This document shows, piece by piece, positions 17,104-25,456 of a stretch of 64,000 nt of DNA (position 1 is its first letter; every line of letters begins with the position of its first letter). The translations under genes were made by a program, and so were the position numbers. Origin of the DNA: Gallaecimonas sp. GXIMD4217 (lineage in GTDB: Bacteria > Pseudomonadota > Gammaproteobacteria > Enterobacterales > Gallaecimonadaceae). The stretch covers positions 3,038,870 through 3,102,869 of the forward strand of contig NZ_CP149925.1 in the NCBI RefSeq assembly GCF_038087665.1, read 5' to 3'. Below the pieces are notes generated by a model that saw nothing but the letters and a program-made list of their open reading frames with translations, was not told the DNA's origin and searched no databases.

Positions 17104-17125
17104 CAAAAAAAGGCCCCGCAGGGCC
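17104..17125 (-). terminator. Terminator of the LysR regulator gene
   Basis: On the minus strand GGCCC and GGGCC pair around a four-base loop, followed by seven T residues (the A run at 17105-17111 on plus). It is five bases downstream of the regulator stop. Confidence 0.88.
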
Positions 17126-17129
17126 CTGT

Positions 17130-18119
17130 TCAGCTGGCCTTGGCAACGGCCTGCTGCTTGCCGGTGATCAGGTGTTCCAGCAGGTGATCCCGGTCGAACA
17201 TGCAGGAGGTCTTCAGCTGCTCCAGCTTGCTCAGGGTCTCGCTGAGTTCGTCCAGGAAGGTGCGCAGCAGCTTCGGCATGTACTGGCGGCTGTGGTAGAG
17301 GGCATAGATGTCCACCTGGGGCATCTGCCAGTCCGGCAGCACCCGCACCAGGCGGCCCTCGTTGATCATGGGCAAAGCCAGGAACATCGGCAGGTAACCC
17401 ACCCCTAGGCCGCTAAGCAGCGCCTCGCGGGCAAAGGTGACGTTATTGCAGCGCAACCGGCCCCTGGGGGTGACCAGCACCTGCTCGTTACCCTTTTGAA
17501 AGGTCAGGCCCTCGTTGCTGCTTTCCCGGCCGGGTCGGATCAGCTGCAGGCACTCGTGCTGGCGCAGATCATCCGGGTGTTCGATGGGCGGCCTGTCTTC
17601 CAGGTAATTCGGCGACGCCACCAGCACCTTCTCTGAGCCGCACAGGCGGCGGGCGATCAGGGAGGAGTCCTCTCCCAGGCCGATCTGGATCTGCACGTCC
17701 ACCCCTTCCTGGAGCATGTCGATATGGCGATTGGTCAGCTCGCAGTCCAGCTCCACGTCCGGGTGCTCCTGCATGAAGTGGCCCAACACCCGGCCCAGCA
17801 CCAGCTGGCCCAGTTCGATGGGCATGGCCACCTTGAGCTTGCCGCGCACCTGCTCGGAGCGGGTGGTGACCAGGGCCTGGGCATCGTCCAGGTCGGCCAT
17901 GATGCGCCGGCAACGCTCGAAGAAGGCCTCGCCGGTTTCGGTCAGATGCAGCTGCCTGGTGGTGCGGTTGAGCAGGCGGACCCCGAGGCGGCTCTCCAGG
18001 TCGGCGATCTTGCGGCTGACGGTGGCCTTGGTCATGCCCAGGCGCTGGGCGGCAGCGGTAAAGCTGCCCACCTCGACGACCTTGGTAAACACCTGAATTT
18101 CATTGAGATCCAGTGACAT
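17130..18119 (-). CDS. LysR family transcriptional regulator
   Basis: A 329-residue regulator with an N-terminal winged helix-turn-helix (about residues 1-60, FTAAAQRLGMTKATVSRKIADLESRLGVRLLNRTTR) and a substrate-binding domain from about residue 90. The ATG at 18119 has GGAGG five bases upstream, preferred over a GTG two codons earlier. It diverges from the EmrAB-type efflux genes across a 119-base gap, the classical layout for a LysR regulator controlling the neighbouring operon. The inducer is unknown. Confidence 0.92.
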   Translation of the reverse strand: MSLDLNEIQVFTKVVEVGSFTAAAQRLGMTKATVSRKIADLESRLGVRLLNRTTRQLHLTETGEAFFERCRRIMADLDDAQALVTTRSEQVRGKLKVAMPIELGQLVLGRVLGHFMQEHPDVELDCELTNRHIDMLQEGVDVQIQIGLGEDSSLIARRLCGSEKVLVASPNYLEDRPPIEHPDDLRQHECLQLIRPGRESSNEGLTFQKGNEQVLVTPRGRLRCNNVTFAREALLSGLGVGYLPMFLALPMINEGRLVRVLPDWQMPQVDIYALYHSRQYMPKLLRTFLDELSETLSKLEQLKTSCMFDRDHLLEHLITGKQQAVAKAS

Positions 18120-18238
18120 CCTCACCTCCAGACAAACAGTTTCAACTGCGGAACAGTCCGTATCGAATTGGCATACTAATTAAATTTATGGAACAGAGCT
18201 AGGATCTTCGCCGTATTGTTTCCCAACTCGAGGTCACC
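18120..18238. promoter_or_regulatory. LysR/efflux divergent promoter region
   Basis: This 119-base intergenic region is AT-richer than its surroundings and contains two direct GGAACAG copies at 18150-18156 and 18190-18196, 40 bases apart. An AT-rich block (GCATACTAATTAAATTTATG) between them could hold a -10 element for the efflux operon. Overlapping divergent promoters with LysR sites are expected by family precedent; individual boxes are tentative. Confidence 0.4.
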
Positions 18239-19249
18239 ATGGCGCGTCGCATCATACTGCTTTCCCTTTTTCTGGCCCTTGGTGCCGGCGGCGCCGGCTA
18301 CTGGTGGCTGCACCGAAACCTGGAAAGCACCGACAACGCCTACGTCCGGGCCGACATACTGCCGGTAATGAGCCGCATCCAGGGTCAGGTGGTGGCCATT
18401 GCCGTCCAGGATCACCAGCAGGTCCGGGCCGGTGATCTGCTGCTGGTACTGGATGACGGCGACCAGAAGCTGGCCCTGGCCCAGGCCAAGGCCAAACTGG
18501 CCGGCGCCGAGGCCGAGCTGGCCCACCTGGCCAGCCGCCGCCAGGCCAAGCAGGCCCAGCTCAAGGTGGCCGAGGCGGCCCTGGCCGCCGCCGATGCCGA
18601 GCGCCAGCGCAGTGGCCAGCAGCTCAGCCGGCTCACCAACCTGGCCGGCAAGCAGTACGTGGCCAAGGATGATCTGGACGCTGCCGAGCTGGCCTATTCC
18701 GCCGCCCAGGCCCGCTACCATCAGGCCCAGGCCAACCTGGGCGCCCAGCAGGCCGAGCTGGCGGTACTTGACGACGAGGCGCCCCGCCTGCAGGCGGCGG
18801 TGGCCCAGGCCCGGGCCGGCCTGGAGCAGGCCCAGCTGAACCTGGGCTATACCCGTATCCATGCCAGCCGCGACGGCACCCTGGCCAGCCGCCAGGTGCA
18901 GCTGGGGCAAGCCGTTGCCCCGGGCCAGCGGCTGATGAGCCTGGTGGCGGAGCAGCTGTGGGTGGACGCCAACTTCAAGGAAACCCAGGTGGCGGCCATG
19001 GCGCCCGGCCAGACCGTGGAGATCCGCGCCGATGCCCTGCCCGGCCACAGCTTCGCGGCCAAGGTCACCGACCTGGCCGGCGCCACCGGCTCGGAGTTCG
19101 CCCTGCTGCCGCCCCAGAATGCCACCGGCAACTTCACCAAGGTGGTGCAGCGGCTGCCGGTACGGCTGGCCTTTGAAGACGGCCAGGATCTGAGCGTCCT
19201 CAAGCCCGGCATGTCGGTCATCGCCACCATCCACACCGGGGCTCAATGA
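18239..19249 (+). CDS. HlyD/EmrA family membrane-fusion efflux protein
   Basis: A 336-residue periplasmic adaptor with an N-terminal membrane anchor (about residues 5-23). It shows the STDNAYVRADI motif of EmrA-type proteins, a lipoyl-like domain (VQDHQQVRAGDLLLVLDD), a long alanine/glutamine-rich coiled-coil hairpin (about 85-195) and a C-terminal beta-barrel (LWVDANFKETQVAAMAPGQ). It bridges an inner-membrane MFS pump and an outer-membrane channel. The stop overlaps the start of the MFS gene, so the two are coupled. No TolC gene is present in the window. Confidence 0.92.
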   Translation: MARRIILLSLFLALGAGGAGYWWLHRNLESTDNAYVRADILPVMSRIQGQVVAIAVQDHQQVRAGDLLLVLDDGDQKLALAQAKAKLAGAEAELAHLASRRQAKQAQLKVAEAALAAADAERQRSGQQLSRLTNLAGKQYVAKDDLDAAELAYSAAQARYHQAQANLGAQQAELAVLDDEAPRLQAAVAQARAGLEQAQLNLGYTRIHASRDGTLASRQVQLGQAVAPGQRLMSLVAEQLWVDANFKETQVAAMAPGQTVEIRADALPGHSFAAKVTDLAGATGSEFALLPPQNATGNFTKVVQRLPVRLAFEDGQDLSVLKPGMSVIATIHTGAQ

Positions 19250-20811
19250 TGGCCGGCATCCCCCGCCACTGGCTGGCCATCCAGGGCGCCCTGCTGGGTG
19301 CCTTCATGGCCATACTGGATATCCAGATCACCAACGCCTCCCTCAAGGAGATCCAGGGCAGCCTGGGCGCCACCCTGGAGGAATCCTCCTGGATCGCCAC
19401 CGCCTACCTGGTGGCGGAGATGATCGCCATTCCCCTGACCGGCTTCTTCGCCAAATGGTTGTCGCCCAGGCGCTACCTGATCTGGAACACCGCCGGTTTC
19501 ATCCTGGCCTCCCTGGCCTGCTCCTGGTCCTGGAACCTGGAGTCGATGATCGTGTTCCGGGCCCTGCAGGGCTTCACCGGCGGCGCCCTGATCCCCATGG
19601 CCTTCACCCTGATCGTCACCCTGCTGCCCAAGGACAGGCAGCCCATCGGCATGGCCCTGTTCGGCGTCACCGCCACCTTCGCTCCCTCCATAGGCCCTTC
19701 CCTGGGCGGCTGGCTGACCGAGGTGTTCAGCTGGCACTACATCTTCTACCTCAACGTGCTGCCGGGCCTGCTGGTGATCTGGCTGCTGGCCGCCGGCCTG
19801 GACAAACAGGACAGGGACGACGACCAGCTCAAGCGCCTGGACTTGTTCGGCATGATCACCATGGCCCTGGGCCTGGGCAGCCTGGAGGTGGTGCTGGAGG
19901 AAGGCGCCAGGGACGACTGGTTCGCCTCCGACCATATCGTCTGGCTGAGCCTGGTGGCCGCCGTCAGCCTGGCGCTGTTCGTGCGCCGCCAGTTCAGCAC
20001 CGAACATCCCCTGGTGAACCTGCGCCTGTTCCAGGGCTTCAACTTCACCCTGGCCTGCATCGCCTACTTCGCCCTGGGGGCCGGCCTGTTCGGCTCCGTC
20101 TACGTGGTGCCCCTGTACCTGGCCTCGGTGCACGACTACAACGCCCTGCAGATCGGCCTGGTGCTGATGTGGGTGGGCATACCCCAGCTGCCGCTGTTCC
20201 CGCTGATCCCCAGACTGGTCAAGAAGATCGATCCCCGCTACCTGGTGGCCTTCGGCTTTGCCACCATCGCCGTCAGCATGCTGATGAACACCCACATGAG
20301 CGTGCTCTACGACGGCGCCCTGCTGCTGCCGGCCCTGCTGGTGCGGGCCCTGGGCCAGCCATTCATGATGGTGCCGCTGTCCATCATTGCCACCCAGGGC
20401 CTGAGCAGGGAAGAGGCCCCGTCCGCCTCCACCCTGCTCAACGTCATGCGCAACCTGGGCGGCGCCGTGGGCATCGCCGTGCTGGCCACCCTGCTGGACG
20501 AACGGGGCCGCCATTATCTGTGGCAGCTCAAGGAGAGCCTGGTCGCCGGCAGCCAGAACCTGCTCCAGTACCTCGACCACAGCGGCCAGCTGCTGAGCCC
20601 CCAGGGCGGCGGCGCCGATCAGGCCCTGGGCCTGCTGGCCCAGGAGCTGGAGCGCCAGGCCAGCGTCATGGCCTACAACGACGCCTTCCTGGCCCTGGGT
20701 GGGGCCCTGTTCCTGGCCGCGGTGGCGGTGCTGGCCATACGGCCGAACCGGGCAGAAGAGGCCGAGAAGCCCCAGGCCGAACCCAGGGAAGAGCTGGCAC
20801 AGGCGGCTTGA
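19246..20811 (+). CDS. DHA2 family MFS drug efflux transporter (EmrB-like)
   Basis: A 521-residue transporter with 14 predicted membrane spans. Motif A-like and antiporter regions are visible (LDIQITNASLKEIQGSLGATLEESSWIATAYLVAEMIAIPLTGFF, then FRALQGFTGGALIPMAFTLIVTLLP). These match the EmrB/QacA group of proton-drug antiporters. It forms a tripartite pump with the upstream EmrA-type protein. The start is ambiguous between two adjacent ATG codons. Likely regulated by the divergent LysR gene and possibly by the downstream TetR gene; the substrate is unknown. Confidence 0.93.
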   Translation: MMAGIPRHWLAIQGALLGAFMAILDIQITNASLKEIQGSLGATLEESSWIATAYLVAEMIAIPLTGFFAKWLSPRRYLIWNTAGFILASLACSWSWNLESMIVFRALQGFTGGALIPMAFTLIVTLLPKDRQPIGMALFGVTATFAPSIGPSLGGWLTEVFSWHYIFYLNVLPGLLVIWLLAAGLDKQDRDDDQLKRLDLFGMITMALGLGSLEVVLEEGARDDWFASDHIVWLSLVAAVSLALFVRRQFSTEHPLVNLRLFQGFNFTLACIAYFALGAGLFGSVYVVPLYLASVHDYNALQIGLVLMWVGIPQLPLFPLIPRLVKKIDPRYLVAFGFATIAVSMLMNTHMSVLYDGALLLPALLVRALGQPFMMVPLSIIATQGLSREEAPSASTLLNVMRNLGGAVGIAVLATLLDERGRHYLWQLKESLVAGSQNLLQYLDHSGQLLSPQGGGADQALGLLAQELERQASVMAYNDAFLALGGALFLAAVAVLAIRPNRAEEAEKPQAEPREELAQAA

Positions 20812-20845
20812 TGACCAAGGGTCACTTATAGATGACTCCTGGTCA
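20812..20845. promoter_or_regulatory. Two tandem TGACY-N3-GGTCA palindromes upstream of tetR
   Basis: TGACC-AAG-GGTCA (20812-20824) and TGACT-CCT-GGTCA (20833-20845) are two 13-base palindromes whose centres are 21 bases apart, two helical turns. They begin immediately after the EmrB-type stop codon and precede the TetR gene by about 85 bases. Size, symmetry and spacing suit cooperative binding of two TetR dimers in an autoregulatory operator. Confidence 0.55.
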
Positions 20846-20928
20846 GTAATGGCACGATCAACGCCCCATCCCCTTTACCCCAAGGAGGGCGGCGGCCATA
20901 CTGCCGGAAATCTTCCCGTCGAGATGCC

Positions 20929-21546
20929 ATGCGCCGCGCCAGAACCGACCAAGACAAGGCCCAGCGCCGCAGCCAGATCCTGGCCACGGCCCGCCAGCTG
21001 CTCAGCGAACAGCAGCGTCTGCCCACCGCCGCCGAAATCGCCAGGGCCGCCGGCCTGGCCAAGGGTACCGTCTACCTCTACTTCGCCAGCAAGGAAGCCA
21101 TCTTCCTGGCGCTGCTGGAGTATTACCTGCTGGGCTGGCTGACCACCCTGGACAATGCCCTGGCACGGCAAGCCGGCCTGGAGGAATTGATCGACGAGCT
21201 GGTGGGCTATGCCGAGCAGCGCCCCGCCTTCTGCCGCCTGGCCCTGCTTACCCAGTCGGTGCTGGAACAGGGTGAAGATGAAGCGGCGATCCTGACCTTC
21301 AAGGGCCAGCTGGCCGGCGCCCTGGGCCAGGCGGCCGACCGCCTTGGCCTGGAGCGGCGCCAGGGGGCGCAGCTGCTGCAGGCCTCCTACGCCCTGCTGC
21401 TGGGACTGTGGCAGGCCGCCCACCCGCCGGCCGTGCTGGACCGGCTGGCGGCCGACGACAGGGCGGTGCTGGTGCCCGACTTCGCCAGCACCGCCAGGGC
21501 CAGCCTCAGGGCCCTCTGGCAAGGCCTGCGCGGCCAGGAAGAATGA
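20929..21546 (+). CDS. TetR/AcrR family transcriptional regulator
   Basis: A 205-residue repressor-type protein with an N-terminal helix-turn-helix of the TetR kind (ILATARQLLSEQQRLPTAAEIARAAGLAKGTVYLYFASKEAIFLALL, residues about 17-61) and a C-terminal all-helical ligand domain. It lies 117 bases downstream of the EmrB-type gene, behind two matching palindromes, so it probably controls itself and perhaps the efflux or the following peptidase gene. The ligand is unknown. Confidence 0.92.
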   Translation: MRRARTDQDKAQRRSQILATARQLLSEQQRLPTAAEIARAAGLAKGTVYLYFASKEAIFLALLEYYLLGWLTTLDNALARQAGLEELIDELVGYAEQRPAFCRLALLTQSVLEQGEDEAAILTFKGQLAGALGQAADRLGLERRQGAQLLQASYALLLGLWQAAHPPAVLDRLAADDRAVLVPDFASTARASLRALWQGLRGQEE

Positions 21547-21673
21547 CCACCCCGGCCTTGTTGGCTGAGCCCAGGGGCTGAACTTTACCGCCCCAGAAGC
21601 GCCCGTGGTCGTAAGGGCCTTTTCTTCGCCGCCGCCAGGCAGCACACTGGCCAAAAAGCCCAGGAAACGCCCA

Positions 21674-23428
21674 ATGATCCGCATCGCCCTCTCCTTGACC
21701 CTGGCCGCCGCCCTGCTTGGCGGCTGTGCCCAGCTGTCGCAACCCGCCAGGCAGGATGCCGCCCTCAGCCAGCCGGCCCAGGACATGGACGGCCTGATCA
21801 ACGAATACGGCCAGCTTGCCCGCCAGCTCGACGCCCTGGTGGCGGGCCCGGATCATCCCAAGCGCCAGCCAGGCCAGCTCAAGGATCTGTCCCCCCAGGC
21901 CCTGGCGGCGGAAAACGCCCAATGGCAAAGGCTCTACGACCGCCTGAAGGCCATCGACGAGCGGGGGCTGGACGAGCAACAACGCATCAACCTGGCCCTG
22001 CTCCACTACCAGCTCAGGGATCGCCTGGACAGCTACCGCTTCCAGGCCCAGCTGATGCCGCTCAATTCCGAATGGGGCTTCTATGCCGGCCTGGGCGGGC
22101 TCAAGGATCAGTTCCGCTTCCAGCAGGACAGTGACTTCGACCATTACCTGACCGCCCTGGCCGGAGTCGGCCGCCATATGGATCAGCAGATCCACTGGCT
22201 GCGCCAGGGCCTGGCCCAGGGCATCACCCAACCCAAGGTAGTGCTCCAGGGCCTGCCCGACACCATCCGCGCCTACATGAAGGAAGACGACTTCCTGGCT
22301 CCCTTCGACCAGCTGCCGGAGGCCGACCCTCGCCGCCGGCAGGCCAGGACCCTGGTCCGGGACCAGGTGCTGCCGGCCTTTAAGCGACTGCTGGATTTCG
22401 CCGAACGGGAATACCTTCCCGGCGCCCGCACCAGCATCGGCCTGAGCCAGGTGCCGAAGGGCCGTGACTGGTACGCCAACCGGGTCCGCCACTTCACCAC
22501 CCTGGACATGACCCCTGAGCAGGTGCACCAGCTGGGCCTGAAGGAGGTGGCGCGGATCCGCACCGAGATGGAAGCCATCATTGCCGAACTGGGCTTCGAT
22601 GGCAGCTTCAAGGACTTCACCCATTTCCTGCGCACCGATCCCCGGTTCTACGCCAAGACCCCGCAGCAGCTGCTGGAGAAGGCCGCCTGGCTGGCCAAGG
22701 AGGCGGACGCCCTGCTGCCGCGCTATTTCGGGCTGCTGCCCCGCACCCCCTACGGTGTGGCGCCGGTACCGGCGGCCATCGCCCCCAACTACACAACGGG
22801 CCGGTATTCCGGTCCCAGCCGCGACGATCAGCCGGGCTATTACTGGGTCAACACCTATGCCCTGGATAAGCGCCCGCTTTACGTGCTGCCGTCACTGACC
22901 CTGCACGAGGCGGTACCCGGCCACCACCTGCAGATCTCCCTGACCCGGGAACAGCAGGCCCTGCCGGACTTCCGCCGCCACAGCTACATCAGCGCCTTCG
23001 GCGAAGGCTGGGGACTGTATGCGGAATACCTGGGCGAGGAGGCCGGCTACTACAAGACCCCCTATGAGCGTTTCGGCCGCCTGACCTACGAGATGTGGCG
23101 GGCCTGCCGCCTGGTGGTGGACACCGGCATGCACTGGCTGGGCTGGAGCCGCCAGCAGGCCCAGGACTACATGGCCAGCAACACCGCCCTGTCACTGCAC
23201 AATGTCCGCACCGAGACCGACCGCTACATCTCCTGGCCCGGCCAGGCGCTGTCCTACAAGGTGGGTGAGCTGACCATCAAGCGGCTGCGTCGGCAGGCGG
23301 AGCAGGCCCTGGACGATGACTTCGACATTCGCGCCTTCCACGACGCCGTGCTGGCCAACGGCTCGGTACCGCTGAAGGTGCTGGAGTGGCAGGTGGCGGC
23401 CTATATCGCCAAAGCCAGGGGCGGCTAA
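21674..23428 (+). CDS. DUF885 family lipoprotein, putative metallopeptidase
   Basis: A 584-residue lipoprotein (signal MIRIALSLTLAAALLGGC, lipidated Cys18) of the DUF885 family. The conserved HEAVPGHH motif at residues 411-418 and the downstream SAFGEGWGLYAEYLGEE stretch, which supplies the third ligand Glu, form a gluzincin-like zinc site. Family members are annotated as uncharacterised or Xaa-Pro-type peptidases; substrate specificity is unknown. The start at 21674 is chosen for its AGGAAA ribosome site and proper signal peptide; a frame extension upstream lacks both. It follows tetR on the same strand and has its own terminator. Confidence 0.85.
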   Translation: MIRIALSLTLAAALLGGCAQLSQPARQDAALSQPAQDMDGLINEYGQLARQLDALVAGPDHPKRQPGQLKDLSPQALAAENAQWQRLYDRLKAIDERGLDEQQRINLALLHYQLRDRLDSYRFQAQLMPLNSEWGFYAGLGGLKDQFRFQQDSDFDHYLTALAGVGRHMDQQIHWLRQGLAQGITQPKVVLQGLPDTIRAYMKEDDFLAPFDQLPEADPRRRQARTLVRDQVLPAFKRLLDFAEREYLPGARTSIGLSQVPKGRDWYANRVRHFTTLDMTPEQVHQLGLKEVARIRTEMEAIIAELGFDGSFKDFTHFLRTDPRFYAKTPQQLLEKAAWLAKEADALLPRYFGLLPRTPYGVAPVPAAIAPNYTTGRYSGPSRDDQPGYYWVNTYALDKRPLYVLPSLTLHEAVPGHHLQISLTREQQALPDFRRHSYISAFGEGWGLYAEYLGEEAGYYKTPYERFGRLTYEMWRACRLVVDTGMHWLGWSRQQAQDYMASNTALSLHNVRTETDRYISWPGQALSYKVGELTIKRLRRQAEQALDDDFDIRAFHDAVLANGSVPLKVLEWQVAAYIAKARGG

Positions 23429-23429
23429 G

Positions 23430-23768
23430 TCAGGCCAGGCGGCGATGGAAACGGACCTCGACCGGGGTCCGTTTTTTTATGGCAGAGCCAAGGCCCCAGC
23501 TGAGCCCGGCGCCCAGCAGCAGGCTCAGCACCAGGGCCGGCCAGTCCGGGGCCGCCAGCAGCGAAGGCAGGGTCAGGGAGGGCAGGCCCAGGGCCAGCAG
23601 GGCGCGCAGCGCCTGCCAGACCAGCAGGAACAGCAACGCCAGGCTCCAGGGCCTGTGCATCAGGCCCTGACGGTAGCGGATGCTGGCCTGGCAGCCATGA
23701 CAGAGGCACTCGCCCATGGGGATATGGGCACCGCAATGGGGGCAGACGAGGGGGCTGGCGCTGGACAA
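23430..23768 (-). CDS. Zinc-ribbon membrane protein, unknown function
   Basis: A 112-residue protein with an N-terminal zinc-ribbon (CPHCGAHIPMGECLCHGC, paired Cys-x2-Cys motifs) followed by two hydrophobic segments (LALLFLLVWQALRALLALG and WPALVLSLLLGAGLSWGLG) and a basic tail. The only start upstream of the CPHC motif that I can see is a TTG at 23768; the next Met lies inside the ribbon. Its 3' end contains the terminator of the convergent DUF885 gene. The function is unknown. Confidence 0.65.
   Translation of the reverse strand: MSSASPLVCPHCGAHIPMGECLCHGCQASIRYRQGLMHRPWSLALLFLLVWQALRALLALGLPSLTLPSLLAAPDWPALVLSLLLGAGLSWGLGSAIKKRTPVEVRFHRRLA
23449..23478 (+). terminator. Terminator of the DUF885 gene, inside the convergent gene
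   Basis: ACGGACC (23451-23457) pairs with GGTCCGT (23466-23472) around an eight-base loop, followed by a run of seven T. It is about 22 bases after the DUF885 stop and lies within the 3' coding end of the zinc-ribbon gene on the other strand. Confidence 0.85.
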
Positions 23769-23826
23769 TTGGGCAGAAACTTATGTTATGCAGATGTATC
23801 TGCCTAGTTTCTCCGAAAGCCCGCCC

Positions 23827-23955
23827 TCAAGGCAAGGGCGACAGCCGCCCGGCGTCCGGATCCCAGCCCCACAGCCGGCCCAAGACGGTGAGCATAAGCA
23901 CCTCGCCGCCCTGTACCAGCCAGACGGCCATATCGCTGTTGGTAATGTGCAGCAT
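23827..23955 (-). CDS. Possible 42-residue small protein
   Basis: A 43-codon frame encodes a hydrophobic peptide starting MLHITNSDMAVWLVQGG and ending WDPDAGRLSPLP. It sits in line with the neighbouring minus-strand genes, filling an otherwise empty 236-base gap. No ribosome-binding site is evident before the ATG, and I know no family. Evidence is only the intact frame and non-random composition. Confidence 0.25.
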   Translation of the reverse strand: MLHITNSDMAVWLVQGGEVLMLTVLGRLWGWDPDAGRLSPLP

Positions 23956-24004
23956 GGCAATATCTAACCGACTGATTGGCAATCCACTTTAGGTCAGCAT
24001 GGGG

Positions 24005-24313
24005 TCAGTGCCAATCCTCGCACCTGGCCTTTTCACCATCGCCGCTGGCCTTGCCGCCGGCGGCCCGGCACAGCAGCTTGAACAGGTTGCAGCTGGCGCC
24101 GCTTTCGATGCGCTCGTACTCGCAGCAGACGGCGCCCTCGCAGGCCTTGAGCCTGTAGCGGGGCGGCTGGGGATCGCCTGGCCGCCAGTCCAGCTTCTCC
24201 AATGAGCTGGGCACGGGCTTGAGGCGGCTCAGCATGTCCTCGGCACTGGCCCTGTCATGGGCCAGCAGCATGGGGGAAAGCAGCAGGGACAGCAGCAACA
24301 GGGCGGGACGCAT
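24005..24313 (-). CDS. Cysteine-rich secreted protein, unknown function
   Basis: A 102-residue protein with a signal peptide (MRPALLLLSLLLSPMLLA) and a mature part containing six cysteines (Lys-Ala-Cys, Val-Cys-Cys, Ser-Cys, Leu-Cys, Arg-Cys) within its last 50 residues. Six periplasmic cysteines imply disulfides. It lies 30 bases downstream of a CxxC thioredoxin-fold gene, so it may be a folding client or partner. I recognise no family. Confidence 0.6.
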   Translation of the reverse strand: MRPALLLLSLLLSPMLLAHDRASAEDMLSRLKPVPSSLEKLDWRPGDPQPPRYRLKACEGAVCCEYERIESGASCNLFKLLCRAAGGKASGDGEKARCEDWH

Positions 24314-24343
24314 GGCGGTGGCCTCCAGGGGGTTTTGCTTCCA

Positions 24344-25456
24344 TTATGGCGCCTCCAGCAGCGCCTGGATGTTCTCCCAGGGCTGGTAGCCGCTCAGCAC
24401 CTGGCCCTTGACCCAGATCACCGGCGGCCGATCCAGGCCCAGCTCGCGCACCTGCTGCCAGCTGGCCAGCAGCGCCTGATCCAGTTGCGGGCAGGCGAAG
24501 GGGGGCGGCGTCTGGGGCCTTGGCCTGGCCAGCCAGTGCCGGCGCTCGGCGACGGGGTCGGCGGCGCACAGCACCCGGCCGGCCAGGGCCCGGCCGACGG
24601 GATCCGGCCCGGGCAGGTATTGATGGAGGCGCCAGTCCAGCGCCGCCGGCGCCTGTTGCGCTATCTCGGCGATCAGCGCCCGGCAGCTCTGGCAGCTGAG
24701 GTTGCTGAACACCACCAGCTCGGCGCCCTGGCGCCAGCGCTCGGGCAATTCGATGCGGGGCGGCTGGGGCATCTGGTTCAGCCAGCGGACCTTCACCTTG
24801 GCCTTCTCCCGGGCAAGCTGCCTGGCCTTGGCCTCATAGCCGCGGGTAAAGGCCAGGAAACTGCGCACCTGCTGCTTGCTGAGCTGCTTGTCCGGATGGG
24901 CGGCAAGGTAGGCATTCACCTCGGCGTCGGACACCGGCTTGTCGAAACCGGCCTGCCACTGGGCCGTGCTGACCCCCTGGCGCTTGGCCAGGCGGGTCAC
25001 AAGTTTGGCCTGCAGCCAGTCGTCGAATCTGGCCTGGCGGGCCAGCTGCAGCTCGCCCCTGAGCCGGTACAGGGGCAGGGCCCGCGTCGCCTCGACCCGA
25101 CCGGCAGTGAAGCCCTGCTCGCCGAGCCGGCATAAGAGCTGTTCGGCCGGCAACGGCCGGTCCAGCTGCTCGCCCGCGGCCAGCAGCTCTACCCCGGCCA
25201 GGGCCTGCTGGCCCTGGCGCCAGGCAAGCAGGCCCTGCTGGAAGTCCTTGCCCTGGGCCCTGGCGCCCCGGCCGGCCAGCGCCAGGCAGGCCTCCTTCAG
25301 GTGGCGGGCGATATCGCCGCGGATGGCCCCGACCTTGTCGGGCATGGCGGCATCCAGGGTGGCGCTGTCCAGGATTTCGCCATCCACCTGCACCAGGGGC
25401 CAGGCCAGGGCATGGAGCGGCAGCAGGCAAAGCAGCAGCCTAGCGGCCCAGATCAT
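24344..25456 (-). CDS. Periplasmic DsbG-like thioredoxin-fold protein with helical N domain
   Basis: A 370-residue exported protein (signal MIWAARLLLCLLPLHALAW). The C-terminal third contains a CxxC active site, Cys-Gln-Ser-Cys at residues 255-258, in VVFSNLSCQSCRALI, and a cis-Pro-like PPVIWVKG loop, as in DsbA/DsbC/DsbG-type thiol oxidoreductases. The middle (about 190-240) has a helical stretch with VSDAEVNAYLAAHPDK that resembles SurA-type chaperone helices. The start at 25456 has GGGGGAG five bases upstream. It overlaps the preceding gene by 17 bases. A role in disulfide handling or thiol quality control is inferred; the exact activity is unknown. Confidence 0.7.
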   Translation of the reverse strand: MIWAARLLLCLLPLHALAWPLVQVDGEILDSATLDAAMPDKVGAIRGDIARHLKEACLALAGRGARAQGKDFQQGLLAWRQGQQALAGVELLAAGEQLDRPLPAEQLLCRLGEQGFTAGRVEATRALPLYRLRGELQLARQARFDDWLQAKLVTRLAKRQGVSTAQWQAGFDKPVSDAEVNAYLAAHPDKQLSKQQVRSFLAFTRGYEAKARQLAREKAKVKVRWLNQMPQPPRIELPERWRQGAELVVFSNLSCQSCRALIAEIAQQAPAALDWRLHQYLPGPDPVGRALAGRVLCAADPVAERRHWLARPRPQTPPPFACPQLDQALLASWQQVRELGLDRPPVIWVKGQVLSGYQPWENIQALLEAP

